Source: JBHENC01 sp046262295 (lineage in GTDB: Bacteria > Acidobacteriota > Blastocatellia > Pyrinomonadales > Pyrinomonadaceae). From it: a DNA stretch of 64,000 bases. The DNA lies in the NCBI GenBank assembly GCA_046262295.1, contig JBHENC010000007.1, positions 165,060 to 229,059 of the forward strand, written 5' to 3'. Position numbers and translations under genes: made by a program. The notes under the pieces were generated by a model. It saw nothing but the letters and a program-made list of their open reading frames with translations. It was not told the DNA's origin and made no database searches. Below are positions 63,974-64,000 of the stretch, piece by piece (position 1 is the stretch's first letter; each line of letters opens with the position of its first letter).

Positions 63974-64000
63974 TCAGTTGTGGATTATGCAATCGCTAAA

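Overview
The window looks like chromosomal DNA of an Acidobacteriota bacterium, most likely class Blastocatellia. This is inferred from gene content only: an Oar-type TonB receptor with an N-terminal carboxypeptidase-regulatory domain, a secreted tricorn-type protease, a MalT/SARP-type STAND regulator, PKD/FnIII/sialidase-like exoproteins, and the gene order tig-clpP-clpX / lon-engB. No marker gene was compared. A run of ten Ns at 62732-62741 shows that the sequence is a draft assembly.

Layout. 1-5.8 kb: a peptide-degradation group, with a tricorn-like protease and the start of a gamma-glutamyltransferase on the minus strand, divergent from an M28 aminopeptidase. 5.9-8.2 kb: a decaying toxin-antitoxin locus (MazF-like toxin with one nonsense codon, intact antitoxin), a broken zincin fragment, and an orphan gene with a faint PIN-like C-terminus. 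8.3-44.6 kb: a region bounded by partial copies of the 3' half of tRNA-Lys at 8.3 and 32.3 kb and by the complete tRNA-Lys at 44.6 kb, with the tail of a tyrosine recombinase next to the intact tRNA. I read this as two tandem tRNA-Lys islands. The first (8.3-32.3 kb) carries an IS3 remnant, OppA/OppB/OppC without ATPases, a lipoprotein, two related sialidase-like exoproteins, a subtilase with 28 eight-residue N-terminal repeats and a C-terminal SLH-like region, and two MalT-like STAND proteins, one of them a full SARP-type activator. The second (32.3-44.6 kb) carries a penicillin-acylase-type amidase, an M14 carboxypeptidase, an N-acyl-D-amino-acid deacylase, an Oar-like TonB receptor and an M20 peptidase, which together resemble a module for capturing and breaking down acylated or unusual peptides.

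44.7-61.6 kb is housekeeping: purA, a YkgJ-type protein, trxA, glgA, rho, engB, lon, clpX, clpP, tig, tRNA-Leu and a DUF3810-like membrane protein. A CHAD protein and a frameshifted histidine-kinase remnant sit between lon and clpX. Palindromic or low-complexity intergenic repeats lie beside purA, rho and clpX.

61.6-64.0 kb is accessory DNA: a MazF/antitoxin pair, an HTH protein interrupted by the assembly gap, and a secreted trypsin-like protease. The protease and HTH genes are separated by a 100-bp element with the architecture of an integron attC site, and a second attC-like element lies upstream of the protease. This may be the edge of a chromosomal integron cassette array whose integrase, if any, lies beyond 64 kb. 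The strongest candidates for something undescribed are this cassette array, the tandem tRNA-Lys islands, and a 16-bp motif with an 11-bp direct repeat found at the same distance upstream of both sialidase-like genes near the SARP regulator.
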